A stretch of 64,000 bases of DNA from the NCBI RefSeq assembly GCF_000732945.1, contig NZ_CP008944.1, positions 714,553 through 778,552 on the forward strand, read 5' to 3'. The position numbers and the translations under genes are program-made. The stretch comes from Corynebacterium atypicum. GTDB taxonomy: Bacteria > Actinomycetota > Actinomycetes > Mycobacteriales > Mycobacteriaceae. This document shows, piece by piece, positions 20,731-28,871 of the stretch; positions within the stretch are counted from its first letter, which is position 1, and each line of letters begins with the position of its first letter. A model generated the notes under the pieces. That model was given only the letters and a program-made list of their open reading frames with translations, was not told where the DNA came from and searched no databases.

Positions 20731-20770
20731 GCGGCGGCCGGTGCGGGCGCTTAAGGTGCACGCACCGCGG

Positions 20771-21193
20771 CTAGTCCTCGGCCACCACGGCCAGGTTGAT
20801 CCCGGGGATCTCCCAGGCGCCCGGGGTCGGCTGCACCGTGGCCACGAGGCTCAACCGCGCGGCGTAGGTCAGCGGTATCAACCACCCCACGTCGGGGTCA
20901 AGGGTGGGCGACTGGCGCTTATCCACGCCCGGGACAAAGCTCACGGACCGCGCCCCGGGAGCGCTAAAGCTTACCGGACGAAAGGCCTGCCCGCCCCGGG
21001 AAGCCCCGGGCGAATCCGGGGCATCGGTAAGCGCCGCCCGCAACTGATCGACGGCCGCCACCGGGAGAGTAACTACCACCGTCTGCTCGGCGGTGTGCAC
21101 GGCGAGGTGAGAACAGGCTAGCTCTACCGGATCCTCCGGGGCGTCGACAAGCGGTGCCGGGCGTCGTGCTTGCCACCATTCTTTAATCCCCAT
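20771..21193 (-). CDS. Hypothetical protein coupled to prfC
   Basis: A 140-residue soluble protein that I do not recognise. No signal peptide or membrane helix is visible. It begins MGIKEWWQARRPAPLV and has a block ELACSHLAVHTAEQTVVVTL. ATG 21193 overlaps the prfC stop codon as TAATG, so translation is probably coupled. An upstream in-frame start at 21262 lies within prfC and is less likely. Confidence 0.65.
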   Translation of the reverse strand: MGIKEWWQARRPAPLVDAPEDPVELACSHLAVHTAEQTVVVTLPVAAVDQLRAALTDAPDSPGASRGGQAFRPVSFSAPGARSVSFVPGVDKRQSPTLDPDVGWLIPLTYAARLSLVATVQPTPGAWEIPGINLAVVAED

Positions 21194-22830
21194 TAGTCGT
21201 CGGCCACCAACGGCTCGAGGGTGAACTCCGGGTGCTCGCGTTGGATGAAAGCGAGCTTCCATTTATCGCCAAACAACGCGATCAACTCGCCGTCGGTGCG
21301 CGTGAACACTTCGACGCCGCGCTGCCGGTTCAAGCCCGCCACCGACTCGGCGTCGGTGCGCCGAGCAACCGAGTATGGGATTGGTTCGGTGACGGTCTCT
21401 ACGTTGTATTCGTTTTCCATCCGCGCCTGCATCACATCGAACTGCATGGGGCCTACGGCGGCCATCACCGGGGCGGCGTCGCCGCGGGCGTCGTTGCGCA
21501 GAATCTGCACCACGCCTTCCGCGTCGAGTTGCTCGAGGGCCTTGCGGAACTGCTTGTACTTGCCCAGCGACTTCGCGCGCAGGGTGCGGAAATGCTCCGG
21601 GGCGAATTGCGGCATCGGCGGATATTGAATCTTGCGTCCGGCGAAGATCGTGTCGCCGGGGGCTAGCGCACCGGCGTTGACCAGTCCGACGATGTCGCCA
21701 GGGTAGGCCGTCTCCACCGTTTCGCGAGTTCTACCGAACACGGTCAGCGCGTATTTGGTAGAAAAGCTGCGCCCGCTTTGGGCGTGAATGACCTGCATCC
21801 CGCGATCGAACTCACCCGAGGCGACGCGCATAAAGGCCAAGGTATCGCGGTGGCGTTTATCCATGCCGGCCTGCACCTTGAAGACGACCCCGGAAAACTC
21901 GTCGTCAACCTCGCGCTGGGCGTCCATGGCGCTTGTTGAAGCCGCCACCGCCTTCTCGTCGGCGTGCCAGGTGGCGGGGGCGGGGGCAAGAGCGCATAGG
22001 GTGTCCAGGATCTGGTGGACGCCAAAGTTCAGCATCGCCGAAGCGAAGATAACCGGGGACGTCTCGCAGGCGAGGAAAAGCTCTTCATCGTGTACGGCCC
22101 CGGCGGCTGCGAGCAGCTCCGCTTCCTCCTGAGCGGTATCCCAGACATCGCCCTCGCGCTCGTGGGCCTGGGCGGGCAAATAGTGCTCCTCGGGGGCGAC
22201 GGTAGCCCCGCCCGCAGTGCGCAGAAAGTGGACGTATTCGTCGGCCTCGCCGTGGGCGGTGATGCGCGCCAGGCCCCTAAAATCGCCGGCTTCGCCGACG
22301 GGCCAATAAAGCGGCGTGGGCTGCAGCCCAATCTCCGTCACGATCTCATCGACCAGCTCCAGCGGCGCGCGTCCCGGGCGGTCCCACTTGTTGATCACCG
22401 TGATAATCGGCAGCCCGCGGGCCTTGCAGACGCGGAAAAGCTGCAGAGTCTGTGGCTCAAGGCCCTTCGTGGCGTCGATAAGCATGACCGCGGCGTCGAC
22501 GGCCATAAGCACGCGGTAGGTGTCCTCGGAGAAGTCGGCGTGGCCGGGGGTGTCCACGAGATTGATCATGTACGGCTCGCCGGTGTGTCCTGCTGGCGCG
22601 TACTCGAACTGGAGTGCGGACGATGCGATCGAGATGCCGCGGTCTTTTTCCATCTCCATCCAGTCAGAGACGGTGGCCTTGCGTCCGCCTTTGCCATGCA
22701 CCGCGCCGGCCTCGTTGATGACGTGCGCGTGGAGCGCGAGGGCCTCGGTCAGGGTGGACTTACCGGCATCCGGGTGGGCGATGACGGCAAAGGTGCGGCG
22801 GCGGTGGGCTTCGGCGGCAGTAGTGCTCAT
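21193..22830 (-). CDS. prfC: Peptide chain release factor 3
   Basis: Translational GTPase that recycles RF1/RF2 after termination. G1 AHPDAGKSTLTEAL, G3 VDTPGHADFSEDTYRVL, and G4 NKWDRPGR are present, followed by RF3-type domains II and III; the length of 545 residues is typical. Its stop overlaps the start of the small gene downstream. Confidence 0.95.
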   Translation of the reverse strand: MSTTAAEAHRRRTFAVIAHPDAGKSTLTEALALHAHVINEAGAVHGKGGRKATVSDWMEMEKDRGISIASSALQFEYAPAGHTGEPYMINLVDTPGHADFSEDTYRVLMAVDAAVMLIDATKGLEPQTLQLFRVCKARGLPIITVINKWDRPGRAPLELVDEIVTEIGLQPTPLYWPVGEAGDFRGLARITAHGEADEYVHFLRTAGGATVAPEEHYLPAQAHEREGDVWDTAQEEAELLAAAGAVHDEELFLACETSPVIFASAMLNFGVHQILDTLCALAPAPATWHADEKAVAASTSAMDAQREVDDEFSGVVFKVQAGMDKRHRDTLAFMRVASGEFDRGMQVIHAQSGRSFSTKYALTVFGRTRETVETAYPGDIVGLVNAGALAPGDTIFAGRKIQYPPMPQFAPEHFRTLRAKSLGKYKQFRKALEQLDAEGVVQILRNDARGDAAPVMAAVGPMQFDVMQARMENEYNVETVTEPIPYSVARRTDAESVAGLNRQRGVEVFTRTDGELIALFGDKWKLAFIQREHPEFTLEPLVADD

Positions 22831-22861
22831 GGGCGTTTACGCTACCAACCTGGACAAGCCG

Positions 22862-23572
22862 TCAACAGGAGTGGACCGAGTTTTGGGCCTTGGCGAGCCC
22901 GGACGTGACGATCAGCTGAATCGCCGCGGCTGCGCGGTCTATCGCCCGGTTGGTGAGCTCGCCGGTTTCGAGCGGCGCCAGGACGTAATCGGGAATAGAG
23001 GTGCCTCGCGGTGGACGCGAAATACCCACACGTACCCTCAGGTAATCGCGGCTACCCAGCGCGGCACTGATGGACTTCAAACCGTTGTGCCCGTTCTCTG
23101 ACCCGCCCTGGCGCAAGCGGATCCTCCCCACCTCAAGATCGAGCTCGTCGTGCACCACGATGAGTCTTTGCATCGGTAGGTTCCAGCGGCGCATGAGGGG
23201 GCCGACGAACTCACCCGAGAGGTTCATAAACGTCCGGGGCTGGGCGAGGAGGACCTGCTGCCCGGCAAGCTGGGTGCCTGCGGTGCACCCGGGCAGGCGG
23301 GGATCGGGGGCTAACCCGGTTTGGTGATCCGCGGCAAGCTGGTCAAGAACCATGAATCCAATATTGTGGCGCGTGGCCTCGTACTTTCTGCCAGGATTGC
23401 CGAGCCCGACCACGATCCAGGCCGGCGGCTCCTCCGTGGATTCTGCGTTACCGGCGGATTCTGCTCTCCCGGCATCGCCTGGTGCGTCGGCGGCGCGGGC
23501 CTGTCGGCCCGGCGCGCTATGAGTTGCAGTGGGGGAAAGGATCCGGGAGAAGAAACGACGCACGGTATTCAC
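22862..23572 (-). CDS. pth: Peptidyl-tRNA hydrolase (paralogue 1)
   Basis: Releases peptides from prematurely dissociated peptidyl-tRNA. The core begins WIVVGLGNPGRKYEATRHN (catalytic His in TRHN) and contains FMNLSGEFVG, VVHDELD (catalytic Asp) and GHNGLKSI. About 45 extra residues rich in Ala/Gly/Glu precede the core, an unusual extension. GTG 23572 gives 236 residues; an upstream start at 23638 is possible but crosses the promoter of the divergent gene. A second pth lies at 31.6 kb. Confidence 0.88.
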   Translation of the reverse strand: MNTVRRFFSRILSPTATHSAPGRQARAADAPGDAGRAESAGNAESTEEPPAWIVVGLGNPGRKYEATRHNIGFMVLDQLAADHQTGLAPDPRLPGCTAGTQLAGQQVLLAQPRTFMNLSGEFVGPLMRRWNLPMQRLIVVHDELDLEVGRIRLRQGGSENGHNGLKSISAALGSRDYLRVRVGISRPPRGTSIPDYVLAPLETGELTNRAIDRAAAAIQLIVTSGLAKAQNSVHSC

Positions 23573-23591
23573 AACCGCCCATGATCTCACA

Positions 23592-23597
23592 TAATCT
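23592..23597 (+). promoter_or_regulatory. -10 box, leaderless start of the nitronate monooxygenase-like gene
   Basis: TAATCT ends 6 nt before ATG 23604, with no ribosome binding site. Confidence 0.4.
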
Positions 23598-23603
23598 CTA
23601 AGT

Positions 23604-24725
23604 ATGAGCCTCCTGGAATCGCTACCGTTGCCCGTCATCGCCGCCCCGATGGCGGGTGGGCCCTCGACGCCGCAGCTGGTGGCAGCCGTTGCTCAGGCAG
23701 GTGGGTTCGGGTTCCTCGCCGGAGGCACGGCACAAGCTAGCGAGCTTGCCGACGACATGCGCCGGGCCCACGCGGAGGTTTCGGCGGGAGAGCCCGGAAA
23801 ATCAAGCCACGCCCGCGGTTTCGGGGTGAACCTGTTCTGTCGCCAGAACCCCTACCATCGGCTCGACGAGGTACGTCGCGTGGCCCGCATGTTGCAACCG
23901 GAGTTCGCGGCCCGCGGCCTGGACGGGCCGCGCGTTCCCGACGTCGAATACGACTTCGGTTGGTCGGATAAACTTAGCGCCGTGCTCGCAGCGGCTGCGG
24001 CCGGCTCCGGGCCCGCCGTGGTCAGCTGCACCTTCGGCTGTTTCACCAGCGAGGAGGTGGAGAGCCTCCACGAGGCTGGCGTGGAGGCGTGGGTGACGGT
24101 GACCAACGAGCGTGACGCCCTCGCCGCCGAGCGGGTTGGCGCCGACGCCCTTGTCGTGCAAGGCCCGGAAGCCGGAGGGCATCGTTCGACGTGGACGGTA
24201 GAAACGATCCCGGACCTTAGGCCGTTGCCGGCGCTACCGCGCGCAGTACATAACAACGTGAGCCTGCCGCTTGTCGCCGCCGGGGGCGTGAGCAGCGCAA
24301 GCCGGGTTGCGGCGGCGCTAGAGCTCGCCGGAGTGCGTGCCGTGGCCTGCGGCACCGCGTTTTTGTGTGCCGACGAGGCCGGCACCAGCACGGCCAACCG
24401 GCGGCTGCTTGCCGCTGGCGGCCCGACGGAATCGACTCGAGCATTTTCTGGCCGCTACGCCCGGGGCTTAGCCACCGAGTTCACCCGGAAACACCGAGAG
24501 CTGCCACCGTGCTACCCGCACCTCAACCAGATGCTGGCCCCGTTGCGCGGTGAGCCGGAGTTTGCATACTGCTTGGCGGGCGAGGGAGTAGCTGACGTGC
24601 ATCCCGCTCCCGCGGCTGCGCTAGCCGCAGAGCTGGCCGAAGAAGCCCGGGGCGGCAGGAGCCAGGAAGCGGCTCGTTCAGTCGAAAAGAGTCGACGAGG
24701 GGAGGCGACCGCCGATGGGGCGTAG
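23604..24725 (+). CDS. Nitronate monooxygenase-family flavoprotein
   Basis: FMN-dependent TIM-barrel enzyme that oxidises alkyl nitronates or a related substrate. It starts PLPVIAAPMAGGPSTPQLVAA in the typical barrel entry, then GFGFLAGGT, VSCTFG, VQGPEAGGHRSTW (FMN-binding GGH) and LVAAGGVSS, ACGTAFL. It has 373 residues including an Ala/Glu/Arg-rich tail. Its last 11 nt overlap the next gene. A role in detoxifying propionate 3-nitronate is possible by family only. Confidence 0.82.
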   Translation: MSLLESLPLPVIAAPMAGGPSTPQLVAAVAQAGGFGFLAGGTAQASELADDMRRAHAEVSAGEPGKSSHARGFGVNLFCRQNPYHRLDEVRRVARMLQPEFAARGLDGPRVPDVEYDFGWSDKLSAVLAAAAAGSGPAVVSCTFGCFTSEEVESLHEAGVEAWVTVTNERDALAAERVGADALVVQGPEAGGHRSTWTVETIPDLRPLPALPRAVHNNVSLPLVAAGGVSSASRVAAALELAGVRAVACGTAFLCADEAGTSTANRRLLAAGGPTESTRAFSGRYARGLATEFTRKHRELPPCYPHLNQMLAPLRGEPEFAYCLAGEGVADVHPAPAAALAAELAEEARGGRSQEAARSVEKSRRGEATADGA

Positions 24726-24981
24726 AAAGCGGGTGGGCCTGCGGGCCCTTTATCGCAAGGGTCTTTCCATCCTGGACTTAGCCGAGGCCCAGTCAGAAGA
24801 TCTCGGCATGCTTAAAAGCCCGTTTACCGTGCCAGAGGCAGGAAACCCCCTGGGGGTGCACGTGAAGGCGAAGTGTTGCCGGTCAAACCCGCGTTGCCTG
24901 GGCTGCCCGGTGGTGCACAAGCGGTTACGCCAAAGCGGCGACTACTCCGCAGATGGGGTAGCCGCCGCCCGGCGGTGGTAG
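24715..24981 (+). CDS. Small Cys-motif protein of unknown function
   Basis: An 88-residue basic protein overlapping the preceding gene by 11 nt in another frame, hence probably co-translated. The N-terminus is Arg/Lys-rich (MGRRKRVGLRALYRKG). The centre carries KCCRSNPRCLGCPVV, four cysteines in the pattern CC-x5-C-x2-C, which could bind zinc or an iron-sulfur cluster. I recall similar short actinobacterial proteins without assigned function. No partner is evident except the flavoenzyme upstream. Confidence 0.7.
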   Translation: MGRRKRVGLRALYRKGLSILDLAEAQSEDLGMLKSPFTVPEAGNPLGVHVKAKCCRSNPRCLGCPVVHKRLRQSGDYSADGVAAARRW

Positions 24982-24985
24982 CGGG

Positions 24986-25708
24986 CTAGAGCCAGCGCGG
25001 GGGCTCTGCGTCAGTATCGACGCCGCCGGTGCCGCGCCCCGCGGCCCAGCGCACCAGGCCCGCAAGGGAGCCTCGTACTTCGCGCGTAGCCGACTCGGTG
25101 ACAGCGACCCGCTCGCCGCGGCCGCCTTCCTCGACGAGCACCAGGTCTTTGCCAGTACCCTTGCCGGCCCATTTGCCCGGGATCTCGTGCAGCAGCGTGC
25201 GCAGGATCACCTCTGGGATATCGCCGAACCCCGCGGTCACGTCCAGGTCGACGGCGTGGATCCATACCTCCCGCGAGCGCATCCAGAGCGTCTCCTCAGC
25301 GGGGACATCGCGCCCCTGGGCCGTGGTGACCTGGTTGTGCCAGCACTTCTCCGGCAGGTCGCGCCAGGCGACGTCGAGCCGGGCCACCGTGTGGTCGTGG
25401 AGGTTACGTAGGGCGTCCGGAATGAGTGTGGCGCCAAATTCGATCTCCTTGCCGCGGGCGTCGGGCGAGGCGTACATCGGCGTCTTCTCTCCGGTGCGCG
25501 CCCAGTGCATGAGATTGCACAAGGCGGCGGCGTTGTACGCGACGTGCGCGATGAGGTGGGCCCGCGACCAACCGGAAAGGAGCGTGGGCTCGCCGAAATC
25601 GACGGCGTCGATAAGTGCAAGCTGGCTCGAATAGTGCGCCGTGCCGCGGCGGGCGAGCGCGAGCCGCTCCGATAAGGGCAGATCAGAAAAGAGCTGAGCC
25701 GACGCCAT
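24986..25708 (-). CDS. genM: Mycothiol-dependent maleylpyruvate isomerase
   Basis: Isomerises maleylpyruvate to fumarylpyruvate with mycothiol as cofactor, second step of gentisate ring-fission metabolism. DinB-like metalloenzyme fold with the zinc ligands visible: His in WSRAHLIAHV, and Glu and His in REVWIHAVDLD. It has 240 residues. ATG 25708 shares a base with the genF stop (TAATG), so it is the last gene of a genD-genF-genM operon. Family members of other function exist, but the context makes the role clear. Confidence 0.88.
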   Translation of the reverse strand: MASAQLFSDLPLSERLALARRGTAHYSSQLALIDAVDFGEPTLLSGWSRAHLIAHVAYNAAALCNLMHWARTGEKTPMYASPDARGKEIEFGATLIPDALRNLHDHTVARLDVAWRDLPEKCWHNQVTTAQGRDVPAEETLWMRSREVWIHAVDLDVTAGFGDIPEVILRTLLHEIPGKWAGKGTGKDLVLVEEGGRGERVAVTESATREVRGSLAGLVRWAAGRGTGGVDTDAEPPRWL

Positions 25709-26535
25709 TACTCGAACACCGTCTTGTTCTCGATGCGCCCGAGGCCGTCGATCTCTACGGCAACCGTGTCGCTGTCGCCGATGTAGCGCTTCGGATCGCG
25801 GGCGTGCCCCACGCCACCGGGAGTGCCCGTGACCAGCACGTCGCCCGGGTTGAGCGGGTAGATGTGGCTGATGTACTCGATGAGCGCGGCCGGGTTGAAG
25901 ACCAGGTCATCGGTGGGCGTGGTCTGCACCTTTTCCTCGTTGAGGTAGGTGGCCAACTCCCCGCCACGGTTCCAGGCGTCCGTGGTGGTCAGCCACGGGC
26001 CAAAGCCGGCTGATTTTTCCAGCGACTTGCCCTGGTGCCACTGGAGGGTGCGGTACTGGTAATCGCGCTGGGTGTAATCGTTCATCACGGCGTAACCGGC
26101 GATGTAGTTATCCGCATCCTCCTTGACCACGCGGCGGGCGCGCTTGCCGATGACCACCGCCAGCTCGCCTTCCCAGTCGAGCTCGGCGGTGCCCCACTCG
26201 GGCACCACGACGTCGTCGTAGGGGCCGGTGAGCGCATCGGCGAACTTTACAAAGAGCGTCGGGTACTTAGGCAGGTCCCGGCCCATCTCCTTGATGTGGT
26301 TGGCGTAGTTGAGGCCGACGCAAACGATCTTCTTGGGCTCTGGGACGACGGGCGCGAGATCTTCCTTGGCAAACTCGACAGGCTCGCCTTCAGCCGCCGC
26401 CGCGACGTCCTTCCAGTTGTCCTCCTGCAGCAGGGTGCCCACGCAGGGGTAGCCCTCGATGACCACGGCTGTGGTATCGGACTCGACCCGCACGGCCTTC
26501 AGGCCCTCGCCGGTACGCAGAGTTGCTAGACGCAT
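25708..26535 (-). CDS. genF: Fumarylpyruvate hydrolase
   Basis: Hydrolyses fumarylpyruvate to fumarate and pyruvate. FAH-family fold with metal-binding acidic residues in [14 protein letters not shown] and the following DYTQRDYQ block, plus [19 protein letters not shown] and [14 protein letters not shown]. It has 275 residues. AAAGGAA lies 9 nt before ATG 26535, and the gene follows genD by 3 nt. The next gene, genM, overlaps its stop. Confidence 0.9.
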   Translation of the reverse strand: MRLATLRTGEGLKAVRVESDTTAVVIEGYPCVGTLLQEDNWKDVAAAAEGEPVEFAKEDLAPVVPEPKKIVCVGLNYANHIKEMGRDLPKYPTLFVKFADALTGPYDDVVVPEWGTAELDWEGELAVVIGKRARRVVKEDADNYIAGYAVMNDYTQRDYQYRTLQWHQGKSLEKSAGFGPWLTTTDAWNRGGELATYLNEEKVQTTPTDDLVFNPAALIEYISHIYPLNPGDVLVTGTPGGVGHARDPKRYIGDSDTVAVEIDGLGRIENKTVFE

Positions 26536-26538
26536 TAG

Positions 26539-27717
26539 TTAAATTCCTTTCGGGGTGTAAGTACGTGCCAGGTTCAGGGCCTCGAAGATGGGGAAATCGG
26601 AGAAGCAGAACAGATCTGCGCCGTCCGGCCCCGCCTCGATCGACCATTTCTTCCACGATGGCACATTGACGATGTCGCCGTGCTCAGCCTGGAAAGTCTT
26701 GTCGCCGACGTGAATAGTGGCCGAGCCTTCAAAAAGCTGGAAGACGCGGTTGCCCACCTCGTGGACGGGAGTGGTGCCGGCCGAGGGCCGCAGACGGTGG
26801 AACTCCGCGCGGATCGTGGTCATCACGTCGCCGCCGGTAGTCGGGTTGGTGTACCGAATCGCCGCGTGGCCTGGCGAGACCACGCCGGCGTGGCCGGCGT
26901 CTTCGAGCGCCAACTGGTCGGCGAGCGCGGCGTCAGTGTGCTCCCAGGAGTAGCGGCCAATCGGCGAGGCCGTCTGCTTGCCAGGAAACGAGATCGGTCG
27001 AAGTCCGGGATGCGCCCAGAGCTTCTCGCTGCGGGAGCGATCCGGGGTGTCCTCGTCGGTGAGTTCTTCGGTGCCGTATTCGAAGAAACCGGTGTCCATC
27101 TGGTGGGCGAACGGGATATCCAGGCCGTCGATCCACGCCATGGGCTTGGTTGCGATGTTGTGGTGGCCGTGGAAGTTCCACCCGGGAGTCAGTAGGAAGT
27201 CGCCGCGACGCATGGGCACCGGGTCGCCGTTGACCACCGTCCATACGCCTTCGCCCTCGGTGACAAAGCGGAAGGCGTTCTGGCTGTGCCGGTGCTCCGG
27301 TGCGTTCTCGCCCGGTATGAGGTACTGGATCGCGCACCACAGGGTGGGCGAGATGTACGTGTTGCCGTCTAGACCCGGGTTAGCCAGGCCGATGGCGCGG
27401 CGTTCGCCGCCGCGGCCGACGGGAACGAGCTCGCCGGAGCGCTGGGCCAGGCGGTAGAGCTCTTTCCAGTGCCAGTGGTGAGCCTGAGCCCGCGGCTCTG
27501 GCGTCGACGGCATGAGGCCGCCGATCTGCGTCCACAGCGGCTTCATGTAAATCTCTGCCATACGGGCATACATCTCGTTGAGCTCGCGCTGCTCTTCTTC
27601 GGTCGCCGCGGGCACCTCGTGGTCTTCGCGCGAGGCGGTGTAGTCGGCCCCTAGCATTTTCTCGGCCGTTTGGTCGGCGCGTTGAGCCAACTGCCCGTCG
27701 TGATCGGAATCGCTCAT
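26539..27717 (-). CDS. genD: Gentisate 1,2-dioxygenase
   Basis: Fe(II) cupin dioxygenase opening the gentisate ring between C1 and C2 to give maleylpyruvate. Two cupin modules: the first has PEHRHSQNAFRF, with iron-ligand His residues, and NFHGHHNIA, and the second lies near VHEVGNRVFQLFEG. ATG 27717 gives 392 residues and has AGAGGG upstream; a TTG at 27726 is three codons earlier. It is the first gene of genDFM and lies downstream of the damaged regulator genR. Confidence 0.93.
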   Translation of the reverse strand: MSDSDHDGQLAQRADQTAEKMLGADYTASREDHEVPAATEEEQRELNEMYARMAEIYMKPLWTQIGGLMPSTPEPRAQAHHWHWKELYRLAQRSGELVPVGRGGERRAIGLANPGLDGNTYISPTLWCAIQYLIPGENAPEHRHSQNAFRFVTEGEGVWTVVNGDPVPMRRGDFLLTPGWNFHGHHNIATKPMAWIDGLDIPFAHQMDTGFFEYGTEELTDEDTPDRSRSEKLWAHPGLRPISFPGKQTASPIGRYSWEHTDAALADQLALEDAGHAGVVSPGHAAIRYTNPTTGGDVMTTIRAEFHRLRPSAGTTPVHEVGNRVFQLFEGSATIHVGDKTFQAEHGDIVNVPSWKKWSIEAGPDGADLFCFSDFPIFEALNLARTYTPKGI

Positions 27718-27864
27718 TATCTTCAAGCACCCTCTTTCTCATGGAGTTCGCCCAGCGCGGCGAGGCCAGTGGTACGCCGGTGCTCAGGCCGGTGGCGTGC
27801 CGCTCGGCGCCGCTGTCGCTGCTGTGACCCTGACCATAGAAATGCAAAAAGGTGAGGCAATTAA

Positions 27865-27881
27865 TTCCCGTTGTGCGGGAA
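27865..27881. promoter_or_regulatory. Inverted repeat between genR and genD
   Basis: TTCCCG-TTGTG-CGGGAA is a perfect inverted repeat, 148 nt upstream of genD. It can be read as TTCCC-N7-GGGAA, close to the GenR-type site upstream of genK. It may be a second GenR operator or a weak terminator of genR; the gene-free stretch here is about 200 nt. Confidence 0.4.
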
Positions 27882-27935
27882 GGCCGGTGCAGCCGCTGTC
27901 GCGCCTCGTCGCCCGCCCTGAGAAAGGTGGCGGGA

Positions 27936-28727
27936 TTAGAGCGGGGGATCGAGGGATTCGATGGGGTTATGTGGGCCCGCTCGAGCGACTTGTTCAGCTC
28001 GGCGGCGCGTCTGGTCAGTACGTTGACGCAACGCTCCCGGACGGTGCGGAAGCGGGCGCTGGGCGTGGAGACGGATAATCCGCCCAGGGTATCGCCGAGG
28101 TCGTTGTGCAACGCGACCGCCACCCCGGAGACCTCGCGCTCGTACAGGCCCGCGTTGACGGAAAAGCCCTGGGAGCGGAAATGGTAGAGCCGCCGGCGTA
28201 ACACCCGATAATCCGGGTCGGCGAGCTCCGGGAAAGCGAGCGCAGCCGGGCTCCGGAGAGATCGGCCAGCGTGATCAGCCCGCCGGCGTTCTGCTCGGCT
28301 GGGATGATCTGCCCGGTGCGGTTGCCCACCCGCACGATCTGTGTGCCCTCGACGCCATAGATGAAGTGGCTCGACGCCCCGGAGAGTACGGTCAGGTGGC
28401 ACGTCTCGCGCGTCTCGCTGGCGATGGCACGCATCGTCTCCGCACAGAGCTGGGTTAGTCGCGCCCCAGCGCCCGGCGGTAGGTTGGATACGGATAACGC
28501 CGGCCCGGGTAGGCAGGTGCGGCGGTCGGTGCGCACGGCGAAGCCTCGGTAGATGAGCATCTGGAGTGCCCGATGGGTTGCCGAGTTGCTGCTGTCCAGG
28601 GCTGCGGCCGCGGAAGAGACCGTCAGCTCGCCTTCGTCGCGCAGCCGTAGGATGAGGCGGAGCGCGAGGTCGGCAGAGTGGAGGAAGTCTTTTGGCGGGG
28701 GGGGGCGTAGGCTTCGCGCAGTGGCAT
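27936..28727 (-). pseudogene. genR: IclR-type regulator GenR, frameshifted
   Basis: Regulator of 3-hydroxybenzoate/gentisate genes, broken here. From ATG 28727 the frame begins MPLREAYAPP and shifts at a run of nine C (plus-strand G9 at 28697-28705). The winged-helix domain (DFLHSADLALRLILRLRDEG and AAALDSSNSATHRALQML) is read one frame over and continues through residues up to LITLADLSGA. A second shift near 28245-28250 moves to AALAFPELADPDYRVLRRRL and the rest of the effector domain. No stop occurs in that frame until inside genD; a third shift near 27971-27980 would reach TAA 27936. Each break is repaired by adding one C or G, so an intact gene would have about 264 codons, normal for IclR. 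It could be true decay, slippage, or sequence error. Confidence 0.8.
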
Positions 28728-28815
28728 GGGTCCTGCTTCCTGGGGTCGTGGGGTTGGGGGTGGGGTAGCGAGTGGGCTGAAAGCGTGGTTAAGGTCACTA
28801 CGCCTACATCGTATC

Positions 28816-28832
28816 TTTCCGCACGGCGGAAT
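28816..28832. promoter_or_regulatory. GenR-type operator upstream of genK
   Basis: TTTCC-N7-GGAAT, containing the perfect palindrome TTCCGC-ACG-GCGGAA, 39 nt before genK and within the genR/genK divergent region. I recall the C. glutamicum GenR site as ATTCC-N7(or 5)-GGAAT, from which this differs at one base. Confidence 0.6.
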
Positions 28833-28871
28833 GACCTTGGTTGTGGTAGGGGTCACTTAGATGATGGGTCC

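Noticed and set aside
27380..28798. A 472-codon open frame on the minus strand
   Set aside because: It is a composite: its middle is the shifted C-terminal part of genR, and its ends are antisense or out-of-frame sequence of genD and of the upstream region.
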